Positions 54,512 to 64,000 of a DNA stretch of 64,000 nucleotides are shown piece by piece. The stretch's first letter is position 1, and each line of letters starts with the position of its first letter. The translations under genes were made by a program, and so were the position numbers. The notes beneath the pieces are model-generated. The model had not been told where the DNA came from and ran no database searches. It saw only the letters and a program-made list of their open reading frames with translations. This DNA is from Diadema setosum (Eukaryota > Echinodermata > Echinoidea > Diadematoida > Diadematidae), in the NCBI RefSeq assembly GCF_964275005.1, contig NC_092697.1, forward strand, positions 18,998,638-19,062,637, given 5' to 3'.

Positions 54512-57166
54512 CTAGTTCAGTACTGTAGAGTCATACGATTGCAATAGAAAGGACTTCAGTCTCCTCTTGAAAGAATATATAGATGGGGCGTTTTTTATAT
54601 CATGATTCAAAAAGTTCCAATAATTTGGGCTTATATAAATAAGTGTATTTTTAGCAAGGATCGTGCGTAAAAGGGGTAAATGAAATTCATTGGAACGCCT
54701 AGTGGGATATTCATGAAATGATTGGTTTTTGAGGAACATAGAATCAAAAATAGATGGAAGCAAATTGTTGCAATAATTGTACATAAATTGGCCTAAATTA
54801 TACAAAAACAGATCTTTAATTTTTAAGAGCTTGCTAGAGGCAAACAACGTGTTTGTATGAGAACGTACAGGGGAATGGCAGATAACGCGGAGGGCTTTCT
54901 TTTGCAAGAGGGACACTCTTTCAAGTAAATTCTGATGCGTGTTGCCCCAAACTAAAACTCCATAATTCAAATGAGGCAATATTAACGACGAATATAACAT
55001 AAGTAATATTTTTTGTGGAATATAAAATATCAATCTATTTATAACACCTATATTACGTGATATTATGTTACAAATATTATCAACATGTGATTTCCAGGAA
55101 AGTTTATCATCCACAATGACCCCCAAGAATTTAATATTTGATACTCTTTGTAGATGAGAATCATCTAAAACTATATTTGTGTTTAAACTATCAACAGTAT
55201 TACTAAAAATCATATATTTCGTTTTTTGAGCATTGAGTGATAACTTGTTAGCTCTGACCCAGTTTGTCACTTTATTCAATTCAATATTGATTTTGTGAAC
55301 TAGAAAATCAATATCGTTATGGGCGAAAAATACATTTGTATCATCTGCGAAATGAATAATAGAGAGATCATCAGATACGTGACAAAAATCATTTATATAG
55401 ATAATGAACAATAACGGCCCTAAAATACTTCCCTGTGGGACGCCACATTTAACTTCTCTGATAACTGAATCATTATTTTTAATTGTAACAAATTGTTTTC
55501 TATCGACTAAATAACTCTTGAACCACTCCAAGGCCTTCCCACGTACTCCATAATGCGATAATTTATAAAGTAAAATGTCATGATTGATGGTGTCGAAGGC
55601 CTTGGAGAAGTCCAAGAAAATACTAACTAAATGGGAATGATTATCAATGGCATAAACTACTCTATCAACGAAATATAAAAGAGCATGCGAAGTACTATGT
55701 TTTTCACGAAAACCAAACTGAGAGTTCGTAAAAACTTCATGTACCTTCAAAAAATTGATCATTCTCTGATAAATAAGTTTTTCTAAAACCTTAGACAGTG
55801 AGGACAATAATGAAATTGGGCGATAATTGCTGACTACAAGTTTATCGCCTTTCTTAAATATTGGTATTACTTTAGCCAATTTCATTTTATCGGGAAACAC
55901 ACCGTTAAAAATTGACAAATTAAATATATGAACAAGTGGATCAGCAATCGAGGAAATAACACCCTGAAGTATAAAATTATCTATCTCATCATAACCAGAA
56001 CTTCGTTTGTTCTCAAAAGAGGAAACTATATCAATAATTTCAAATCTATTAGTCGGTGTAAAAAATATGGAATCAGAGTTGCGCTGGCTTAAAAATTCAG
56101 TAAAATGAGTTTCTGTTGCAGGAATAGTTTGAGCATAGTTTTCACCTATTTCTGAAAAATAGGAATTAAAAATATTTGCAATATGAAGAGAATCATTAAT
56201 CAATTCATCATTCATTTTAATTTTGTCAATGTCAGAGTTTTTACTCGGAACATTCATGGCCTGTTTTAAAACTTTCCAAGTATTTTTCATGTCAAACCTA
56301 TATCTCGAGAATTGCTTAAAGTAATATCTCTTCTTTTCAGAACGTAAAATCATTGTCAAAGTATTTTTGTATGATGTATATCTATTCTTCGATCGCTCAG
56401 TTTTTTCCAACTTATATTTATAATACAAACGATTTTTCCTATTAATTGAACGAAGGATTGATTTTGAGATCCAAGGTAACCTGGGTGTTTTTTTGTAATC
56501 TGTTTTATTTTTTTGTTTTGGAATTATATCATCTAAATGATGATTGAATATTTCCATAAAATTATGAAAAGATATATTGATATCATCGCTGCCAAACACT
56601 CCTGACCAGTCAGCATTCTCGAGAGCCACATCAAAACTAGCTAACTTTTCGGGTGAAACTCTACGACTAAACAAAGGAAATGAAGGAGGTTTAATATTAG
56701 ATGAAGTTTTAAGAGTAAAATAAGTCATTATTGGAAAATGATCAGTCATATCTGAAAGAATTATGAAAGAATCGGGGAGGGGTAGAATATTACAAAAAAG
56801 GTTATCAATGAGGGTGGCAGAACGATCTGTAATACGTGTGGGTTTGGAAATGAGCGGAAGAAAGGATGAGGATAGAAGTGTGTGAAGAAAATCACTAGAG
56901 ATATTATCATGCTCAGATTTCAGCAAATCAATATTGAAATCGCCGAGTAAAAAGCAATCCTTATTTCGGAAAACGTGTGAATTTGCCAAATCTGAATAAT
57001 AGGTTAAAAAATCATTAGCGTTTGAATTAGGAGGTCTGTATACAATGCCTAACATAAGATTTTTACATCCTGGGATGAGAATTTCTATAAACAAAGATTC
57101 AACCGTTTCGTCCATTCTAGAAATATCTTGATGGACAATAGTTTCAAAGGAACATGATATGTACAA
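54512..57166 (-). CDS. LINE endonuclease (part) and reverse transcriptase
   Basis: 884 codons without a stop. The endonuclease end has GIVYRPPNSN, LLGDFNIDLL, SDMTDHFPI (the GDFN and SDH motifs of AP-like endonucleases). RT palm: VIPIFKKGDKLVVSNYRPIS, LDFSKAFDTINHDILL, GVPQGSILGPLLFIIYIND and the catalytic FADDTNVFF (FADD in place of YADD). After it LGVIVDDKLSW and the C-terminal NYWNFLN. All catalytic boxes are present, so only the upstream frameshift disables it. Confidence 0.93.
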   Translation of the reverse strand: MYISCSFETIVHQDISRMDETVESLFIEILIPGCKNLMLGIVYRPPNSNANDFLTYYSDLANSHVFRNKDCFLLGDFNIDLLKSEHDNISSDFLHTLLSSSFLPLISKPTRITDRSATLIDNLFCNILPLPDSFIILSDMTDHFPIMTYFTLKTSSNIKPPSFPLFSRRVSPEKLASFDVALENADWSGVFGSDDINISFHNFMEIFNHHLDDIIPKQKNKTDYKKTPRLPWISKSILRSINRKNRLYYKYKLEKTERSKNRYTSYKNTLTMILRSEKKRYYFKQFSRYRFDMKNTWKVLKQAMNVPSKNSDIDKIKMNDELINDSLHIANIFNSYFSEIGENYAQTIPATETHFTEFLSQRNSDSIFFTPTNRFEIIDIVSSFENKRSSGYDEIDNFILQGVISSIADPLVHIFNLSIFNGVFPDKMKLAKVIPIFKKGDKLVVSNYRPISLLSSLSKVLEKLIYQRMINFLKVHEVFTNSQFGFREKHSTSHALLYFVDRVVYAIDNHSHLVSIFLDFSKAFDTINHDILLYKLSHYGVRGKALEWFKSYLVDRKQFVTIKNNDSVIREVKCGVPQGSILGPLLFIIYINDFCHVSDDLSIIHFADDTNVFFAHNDIDFLVHKINIELNKVTNWVRANKLSLNAQKTKYMIFSNTVDSLNTNIVLDDSHLQRVSNIKFLGVIVDDKLSWKSHVDNICNIISRNIGVINRLIFYIPQKILLMLYSSLILPHLNYGVLVWGNTHQNLLERVSLLQKKALRVICHSPVRSHTNTLFASSKLLKIKDLFLYNLGQFMYNYCNNLLPSIFDSMFLKNQSFHEYPTRRSNEFHLPLLRTILAKNTLIYISPNYWNFLNHDIKNAPSIYSFKRRLKSFLLQSYDSTVLN

Positions 57167-57642
57167 TGCAACACCCCACCATTCTTATCAGGCCTATTAT
57201 TAACAAATAAATCGTAACCATCAATTGCAAAGGAATTTTCTGCATTGGAAGTTAACCATGTTTCACTTAATCCAATAACCGATAACGATTGACTTTCATC
57301 AAATTCTAATAAGTACTTTAAATCATCAAAATGTTTATTTAAACTCCTAATATTTAAGTGTAACAAAGAAAACGTATCCTCAGAGAAGTTATGAATCATA
57401 TCTTTGTATTGATTTACTGTAATATAATTGCATGACATATTTTGAGTGAAATCATTACTAAAATCATGAGGCAATTCATTTGCTCCTGTATTCAGGGTAT
57501 CGGTAACAAAATCATCATAAGGGGTGATTCCTGTACTGGTTAGCCCACTAACTGGGTCAGAGTCTAACCTAGTGTTCCTAAACAATTCAAAAAAGTCATC
57601 ATTCGATACGGAATAAAATGGAGCATTACAAAAATTAGCCAT
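57085..57642 (-). pseudogene. LINE endonuclease N-terminal part, frameshifted
   Basis: Starts at an ATG at 57642 and contains LLHLNIRSLNKHFDDL, VIGLSETWLT (catalytic E of the endonuclease), and YDLFVNNRPDKNGG. The natural continuation lies in the next frame, starting near 57166 (LYISCSF), so a single-base shift within about 57165-57180 separates the two halves. Confidence 0.85.
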
Positions 57643-57868
57643 GATTAAAGGTACGAGACGAGATTATAAAAGTCTGCGATGACAACAAAACTAGGATGTC
57701 ATATATAAGTGGATGATACAAGAAAATAACCAGTCGCCAGAAAGAGGCAAAACACTGGAGTAATCTACAAGTATAAATGGCGTCAAAATCACGATAAGCA
57801 GGAGATCGCTGAGGAGAAGAACGTGGAACGAGAAAGAGCAGAATAAGGTAAGTGAGAACGTTCAGAAG

Positions 57869-58071
57869 GGTCTAGGGCAATTACCCCCTGGGCAATTACC
57901 CGCACCCTTCCCCTGGCCCTAATCCTAATCCTAATCCTGAACCTAACCCTAACCCTAACCCAAACTCCTAACCCTAAAACTAACCCTAACCCTAATCTTT
58001 ACTCTTACCTTACAACTAACCAGTATTTGGCCGGGGGGTAATTGCCCTCCGGGGGTAATTGCCCGGATACG
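57869..58071. mobile_element. 203-bp insertion with TIRs and telomere-like core
   Basis: A direct repeat CGTTCAGAAG sits at 57859-57868 and 58072-58081. Inside, GGGCAATTACCCCC and GGGCAATTACCC at the left face GGGGGTAATTGCCC twice at the right. Between are CCTAATCCTAATCCTAA and (CCCTAA)n words, about ten degenerate units. This is a target-duplicated insertion, not a chromosome end. Confidence 0.75.
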
Positions 58072-58081
58072 CGTTCAGAAG

Positions 58082-58685
58082 CATCGTCACAGAAAGACAT
58101 AGAACACACACAACACAATAAAAAGAATAAATCAAGTGTCTCTGTGGGCTTCCGAAAGAGGAGGACAGGGATGAGAAGGGAAGTAAAAGAACGAGCTCGA
58201 CCGGCTGTTGTCGAAAAAGGAGAAGTACAAAGACGTGAGTTGCGCTAGCGTAAGAATTCAAAGTGCTGCACAGTACGTAAACTTGTGAATTGCAGCATAG
58301 ACACACCAACTGAAACTTTGACGGAAAAAAAGAATTAGTAAGAGTTCAGTGGAAGCAGTATATATCGACAGCATGAATGGCTGTCCGTACCAATCATACA
58401 TTTTTGGCAAAGCAAAATATCCAATGTTACATAAAAGGAAGAAGAAGAAGAAGAAGAAAAAAGAAAAAAAAAAGAACTCGCCACCTGCAACGTTACCTTT
58501 AAATTCTTGATCACAAGGTTCATTGGAACAACAGTCCATTGGTACTGTCATATGGTACATTGTACACGATGTCACGTGGATGTTGCTTAATAGTAATAAT
58601 GCAAATCAAGAGAAGCCATACGTATACAGAAAATATTACCTAAGATTCATGAGATTCAATATAGAACATGAGGCCTTAAACCATG
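58082..58685. other. No recognisable gene
   Basis: May include LINE 5' leader. A (GAA)n-like tract at 58437-58470. Confidence 0.4.
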
Positions 58686-61500
58686 TCATAGAATTGAAAA
58701 TATAAAGTGAAAATAGGGGTACTTGGAATTCAATAGTAGGACCACTTCAGCAATGTAACCAGGTACATGCATGTTCTGTTCATAAAAGTTAACAAACGCT
58801 GCCCGTAACAATAAAAAAAGAGGGTTTAATAAATAAGGAGAAACGCCTTGCGGCAGGCATGGCCTGTCTTTCGTCAAACAAATGAATTCCCGATTAAAAG
58901 AACAGTAAGAAATAAAAAGGCTGAGATTTCATGGTGGGTTATTAGGTTGGGAGGAAAAAAAAAAAGACCCGTGAACTATTATACCACCCTAAAGGGAGAG
59001 GGGAATGACTGCGGCTTGAAATGAAAGAGTGGCAAGTGTTTTGAAGACACCCGCATACTTTGGATGGAATCATTGATAATAAAATGACAGTTTGAAAATG
59101 TTTACAAAGAATACCCCTGACAAAAAACGACAACAACAAACAAACATGGGGGTGACCCTAAGGGCTTGACCTATCCAAGGAAAAAAAAAAAAAGAGAAAC
59201 GAAACAGTTGAATTACATGGTGACGCATGGTTATATAATGACACCTTCCAAAAGAGCACCGAGATAAACTTATAGATACATATGAACAGAAGCCTTTGAG
59301 CCGCTCTTCAACCGCTTGGAAAGCGGGATTGGGGTAGCGTCCTGGAGGACATTAAACACATTTGCAAATAATGGAACTTTGTTGTAGAAATGACACGCTG
59401 TACGAGGTCAATGCTTAACATTGCAAATCGAGAGTAGACATTACATAATATACAGAGAAGAGAACATAGGATTCATGTGGTTCAGTGAAACATCGGATTT
59501 TAAAATGCATGTCACGGTCATCGATCATATCTTAGAATTGAAAATAAGGAGAAAATAAGGGTACGTGTAATTCAATAAACGATTTTGGCGATGTACCCAG
59601 AGTCGTGCATGTTCAGTTCACAGAAGTTCACTAGAGTTGCCCATAGCAACAACAACAACAACAACAACAGAAAATAAGAAAAAAAAAGAAATCGGCAACA
59701 AGGACTCCCGATTTAAGAACCGAGGGAATCAAAATGGCGAAATGGCTGGAAGAATCAGAATGGCTGGTGACACATGACACCTTCAAAAGGGACATCAAGA
59801 TAAACTGATAAATTCATATGAACAGGTGCCTTGTCTGCACTTCAAAAGCTTTGAAAGGAGGTGGGGGTAGCGTCCGGAAGGACGTTTAAAACACATCACA
59901 CACATTACATAGGCAAATAATCAGACAATGTTTAGAAGAGACATGCCATACGCAGTCAATGCTTAACAATTCAAATCAAGTGTAGGCATTTCATAAACAG
60001 AGAGAAAAGAACCTAGAATTCATTGTGGTCCAATAAAACATCTGGTCATTTAAATGAAGATCACGGTCGGCCACCGTGTCTATAGAATTGGAAATAAAAG
60101 AGAATAGTGGTATGTGTAAATACAATAGACCCCTTAGCAATGTAACGAGATTCATGCATGTTCTGTTCACAGAGGTTCACAGGAGTTGCCCGTAGCAACA
60201 AAAGGAAAAAAATACGTGGGGGGGGGGGGGGCTTGGCCTATCAGATGTCAAGATAACCAAATGAAGTCCCGACTTAAGAACCGAAAGAAACAAAACAGCT
60301 GAATTTCGTGGCGGCACATAGTTACATTATAACACCTTGAAAGAGAACATCTAGATACACTGACGGTGATGAACAAGTGCCTCTGACCGCCCTTTAACCG
60401 CCTTGAAAGGGTGTGGGGGTAACGTCCGGAAGGAGGTTGAACACATTACGTAAGCAAATAATCAGACAATGTTTTAGAATTGACATACCGTACGTAGTCA
60501 AAGCTTAAATATACAGAAAAAAAAAGACATTACAGAAAGCCTTACCTAGGATTGTTGTGGTTCAATAGAACATAAGGTGTTAAAATGCGGATCACGGGCA
60601 TCAGCCTTGTTATGGAATTGAAAATAAAAAGAAAGTTGGGGTACTTGAAATTCAATAGACCACTACGGCAATGTAACCATATTCATATGTCCTGTTCACC
60701 AAAGCTCACAAAAGTTGCCCATAGCAACCAAAAAAACATTGTGAGGCGTGGCCCGTCTATAACATCAAACAAGTGAATTCCAAGCAGAAGAGGCAAAAGA
60801 TACGAAACAGCTGGATTATTAAAACCCATGAACTAAATACCACCCTAAAAAAGTGGTCTAATGGTGGTAAACTCTGAATATGACAATTGCAAAAATACCA
60901 TACAAAGAGTGGCGGGTTTTGCGGTGGGCTCTGCACACTTCGGGTAAAAGTGCTGATAATGTTACTGTTCTAAAATTTTCAAAGAACACCCCTAAAATGC
61001 CTAACATGGTGTTTTAAAATGTGAAGAAAATAGGGGTACATGTGGATGTAATTCAATAGACCATTTTGAACAGTGTAACCAAACTCTTGCCTGTCCTGTT
61101 CAAGAAAATTCACTAGAGTTGCCCATTTACGTGGGAACGTAGTGAAAAACGGATTGAGTAAAGTATAATAGGGACCACAAAAAAAAAAAAAAATGTAAGA
61201 GGCCTGGCTTGGCCTGTCTATAACGTCATAAAAGTGAACGTCAAAGAAGTGAATACCAAGCTTATGAGCCCAAAGAAACGAAATAGCTGAACTACTTAAT
61301 GCCCAGGGGCATATTGCTGTTAGGAACACAGACGCCGGAGAACTAAATATCACCTTAAAAAGAAGAAAAAAAAAAAGAGCGGTCAAATGATGGTAAGCAC
61401 TGAATGCGGCAGATACCATGCAGATAGTAGCATTTGTTTTGTTTTGTTTCTCTCTTTTCGGTGAGCTCCCCACCCTTTGGATGGAAATGCTAACAATGTG
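58686..61500. repeat. Diverged ~540-bp satellite, about five units
   Basis: Recurring blocks: GAATTGAAAATAA...GGGGTAC followed by CAATGTAACC and GTTCACAGAAGTTCAC-type words at about 58695, 59534, 60088, 60613 and 61020; and AACCGC(T/C)TTGAAAG...GGGGGTA(G/A)CGTCCGGAAGGA at about 59305, 59850 and 60400 (spacings about 540). Homopolymer indels separate copies. ORFs here are not conserved between units. Confidence 0.75.
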
Positions 61501-61808
61501 ACTATTCTAAAATTCAAATTGTCCTGAGGGATGTTAGACAACTATTAACATAATCCTCAGAGGAGGAGATGTAGCACAGGTACAAGAATAGTAGGACAAA
61601 AAAAGAAATGTCGGTTTTATAATCAATATTTAAAGTTGTGATTCAAATTGCGCCGCATCTTAAGTATCGGGGTAAAAGGAATAGTACGTGGCATGGCGAG
61701 TACGTCAAAAACAATTATTATTATTGAAAAATTACTTGTGCTATATGATACCCTGTTGGGCGTTAGAAAATAATTGATTGTTATTTATATACGAATAAAA
61801 AATATATA
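61501..61808. other. No recognisable gene
   Basis: AT-rich spacer between the satellite and the next MITE. Confidence 0.45.
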
Positions 61809-62569
61809 TGTGACCCGCTACAACAAAATGATCCTAAAGTCGGGCGAGGTCGATTATTTGAAAATTGCATAATATAATCCCCCAATCTTTCTGCTTTAAA
61901 TTGATATATAACACATTTTTTACAAACAATCGGCTGCGGAGATATCGATGTTTAAAACTGAGCATGTCGAGACGTCTGGACAATCACTGTTTCGAGAAAA
62001 GCGCCCTAAAAGTCTTCCTTTCGACGCAATCGCGATCCAGGGACACGCAAGTCAGTGTTCACCTCTGGACAATAGAAGGTAAGCCCTAGCAACCCCCGAA
62101 GAGTTCATTCAAGCACATCAGCGTCGGCGGTCTCCTCGCCAACCAATCAGTGACCAGGATGTGAGAAGCGGCTGAACATAGCGCACCCCGCCCGCACGCA
62201 CCAGTCGACTGGGCAGTGTGCGAGCTTCACGCTTCGATTAGCAGCAAGCAGCAAACTGACCAATGAGATCACTCTGGTCGTTGTTAGGGGCGGAACCTAT
62301 CTGTGGCGCTCAATCCAAATTTTCGAACCAGCTTCTGCTTCGTTGAAACGCCAAAAAACATGGCCTAGAAAAACGCTATTTTTTTATCTTTCCTTTGATC
62401 ATTTTGCTTCAAAATTTCGACAGATGATAGAAAACATGTTAGACTCCAATAATATATCAAAATCAGAAAATCATAAGTTTTGACCAATTTTAATGCTCTG
62501 ACTTCAAACTCGATTTTCTCGGCTTCGACCGTGCGCGACTTTCGGACCTTTTTGTTGTAGCGGGTCACA
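61809..62569. mobile_element. MITE with TGTGACCCGCTACAAC ends
   Basis: About 40-bp TIRs: TGTGACCCGCTACAACAAAA at the left, mirrored at the right (then AAAGTCG on both arms), within TATATA flanks. The 761 bp have no transposase. The ends resemble repeats I associate with sea urchin genomes (recollection, not searched). Confidence 0.8.
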
Positions 62570-63447
62570 TATATAATGCCTGGGGTAGATTAGGTGAAGG
62601 GTGGACAAAATTTAAACAACAAAATTATTTATTTATCTATTTATTTTTTACAATGCATGGACTGAAATCCTAAAAAATCACACCAAGGTGTACTTATAAT
62701 TCAACATCTCTGAACATAAGAAAAATGGCAAAACCGTGGGTAAACCATAATATATCATAAATACTGGGTATATCGTTGATTGAGGGGTGAATAAGGAGGG
62801 AAATTATGATTATTACCTTTAAAAATAGATATGTTTTTTTTTTTTAAAAACGTTTGTCTTTACGTGTGTAAATAATAACTCATAATTTCAATATTGGAAA
62901 AAACTCAGTACAAGGCATTCAAAGGAGAAAAGGGTTGCTTAGCTTGGTGTCATAACATTTGATAAAAATGAAATAAGAATGTGGCCATCCTTTGTGATAC
63001 TATTACACTGTGTTGCTCACAAGTAGTGGTGTGCAGAAACGCGTAGTCGATAGAAGTTTACAGTGTTTCTCTTTGTATATCTATCAAATGGACAGCAACG
63101 TTTATCAGAGTTATTCAATAAACTTATCATTACTAACTTCACACATAGTTTTATATAGAGAAAAAAAAACAAACCAATGAACTCATCTGCTTATTGCATG
63201 TGATGCGTATCATAGGAATACACATATATGCAAAATGAACGACAATAGACGAAAACGTATAAGACAAATGAAAAGTACTGATTCAACTTAATTGAATTAC
63301 AATGACATTTTGTTGATATAAATTGATTTTTTTTTTTTTAATGTGGAAAGGGTATTACATTTAGGCCTACGAAAACAACAGAAGAAAATTGTGACTTTAC
63401 CTCTTCATATTACAATCATAGGTATTCGGATACCAATGGAGCAACGG
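62570..63447. other. No recognisable gene
   Basis: AT-rich sequence with oligo-T and oligo-A runs. Confidence 0.45.
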
Positions 63448-63976
63448 TCAATCAGACCAGGTAGACCAGGCGGAAGATGACTCGTTTGGATGTTTGGTCA
63501 TGAGAACTACTTTGGCACCACGAACTGCTATTTTTGTTTTCAGATTCTTGGTCTTGCGGAGATTGTATGCGATGGATGCTAAACGGCCGCGTTCGCGTTT
63601 CATCCGCGGGGGGAGGTCGGTGCGGACCGTGATGCGGACCCGTGCTGGGGACTTCTCGGTGGCGTCGCGGTTGCTCGAAAGCACGAAGCAAGTCGTCACG
63701 ATCACTCATCCTCGCAAAGCGGACTATGATGGGGTCCGGAGGTTCAGGGGCGTTGGTAGCGCCAATGGGGGTACTCTTGGTGGGGAGACGATGGATGTTA
63801 ACCACCGGGATCTTCATCGCTTCCTCCGTTGAAATTTCCAGAAGGTGGGCGAACGCCTTCGCTGCTTCTTGATAAACATTCTCGTTTGGGTGGGATGCAA
63901 TGCCGTAGAAAAGCAAATTTTGTTTGCGGTGGTGAAGCTCTTGTTGAATGAGCTTGTCTTCAAATTCGGCCTTCAT
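63448..63976 (-). pseudogene. L1-type LINE ORF1p fragment with frameshift
   Basis: The upstream piece reads QELHHRKQNLLFYGIA, STEEAMKIPVVNIHRLP and PIIVRFARMSDRDDLL (the RRM part of L1-like ORF1p). Near 63660 the frame must shift to continue with ARVRITVRTDLPPRMKRERG, LASIAYNLRKTKNLKTKIAV and AKVVLMTK, the C-terminal domain, ending at 63448. The N-terminus runs off the right edge. Same protein family as 2-361 but a different copy. Confidence 0.75.
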
Positions 63977-64000
63977 TTGATCTAGTTGCCGCTGAAGTTC

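Larger units (their letters stand above)
53725..57660 (-). mobile_element. Nearly full-length non-LTR retrotransposon (LINE)
   Basis: On the minus strand: an EN-RT coding region (57642-54512), about 0.78 kb of 3' UTR, and a 3' end reading AATAAACTTTGAATTGAAAA, a TTGAA-type tail seen in jockey/CR1-clade elements. The 5' UTR probably extends beyond 57660. It is antisense to STIL, in the intron after the last visible exon. Confidence 0.85.

Noticed and set aside
57910..57995. A true telomere or subtelomeric boundary
   Set aside because: Units are degenerate and enclosed by inverted repeats and a 10-bp direct repeat; sequence continues normally on both sides.
60979..61473. 164-aa minus-strand ORF in the satellite
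   Set aside because: Not preserved in the other satellite units; F-rich from oligo-A tracts.

Overview
This is a window of animal nuclear DNA, most likely from an echinoderm close to sea urchins. It is AT-rich, with short exons, long introns, abundant TIR elements and satellites, DIRS and non-LTR retrotransposons, and many TAGGCCTA-type words. The echinoderm placement is an inference from repeat flavour and protein similarity. No bacterial operons, phage genes or CRISPR arrays are present.

Two host genes can be rebuilt exon by exon. (1) Minus strand, 19167 down to 11742: a UMP-CMP-kinase-like nucleoside monophosphate kinase. It has six coding exons, consistent phases and about 220 residues. 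It has a normal P-loop but lacks the NMP-binding arginine of the GFPR motif. (2) Plus strand, from about 28.2 kb to 53.4 kb and running off the window: the centriole-assembly gene STIL. Eleven coding exons give about 1,080 residues: the STIL N-terminal domain, the PRP-type CPAP-binding motif, the central coiled coil that pairs with PLK4, and the following SLFW block. The C-terminal STAN (SAS-6-binding) part is not visible and should lie to the right. A CpG-richer stretch with a strong splice donor at about 26.1-26.25 kb may be a 5' non-coding exon. The two genes are divergent neighbours, as CMPK1 and STIL are in human (1p33), so this looks like an old deuterostome microsynteny.

The rest is repeats. 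1-11.7 kb: an ORF1p fragment, a 15-bp minisatellite split by a palindromic TTAA element, two iteron-rich elements that share a GGGGAGACCGGG end, an 806-bp palindrome, a TIR element with a tRNA-like core, and a fresh 204-bp duplication. 11.7-19.2 kb: the kinase gene with MITEs in its introns. 20.9-23.6 kb: a Tc1-like element with long IR/DR-type ends and two other elements nested inside. 26-27.6 kb: LINE 3' ends and MITEs. Within STIL introns: a CR1/L2-like LINE tail (32.3-33.5 kb), a piggyBac-like MITE (36.4-37.1 kb) whose empty site is preserved in a related repeat at 27 kb, a truncated DIRS-like retrotransposon (39.3-42.0 kb), and long-period tandem repeat elements at 42-48.6 kb with a second piggyBac-like MITE inside. 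53.7-57.7 kb: a nearly complete non-LTR retrotransposon with endonuclease and reverse transcriptase, broken by one frameshift. 57.87-58.07 kb: a small insertion with telomere-like repeats. 58.7-61.5 kb: a diverged satellite of about 540 bp. 61.8-62.6 kb: a MITE. 63.4-64.0 kb: another ORF1p fragment.

All exon calls come from reading the sequence and comparing it with remembered family features. No alignment or database search was run.
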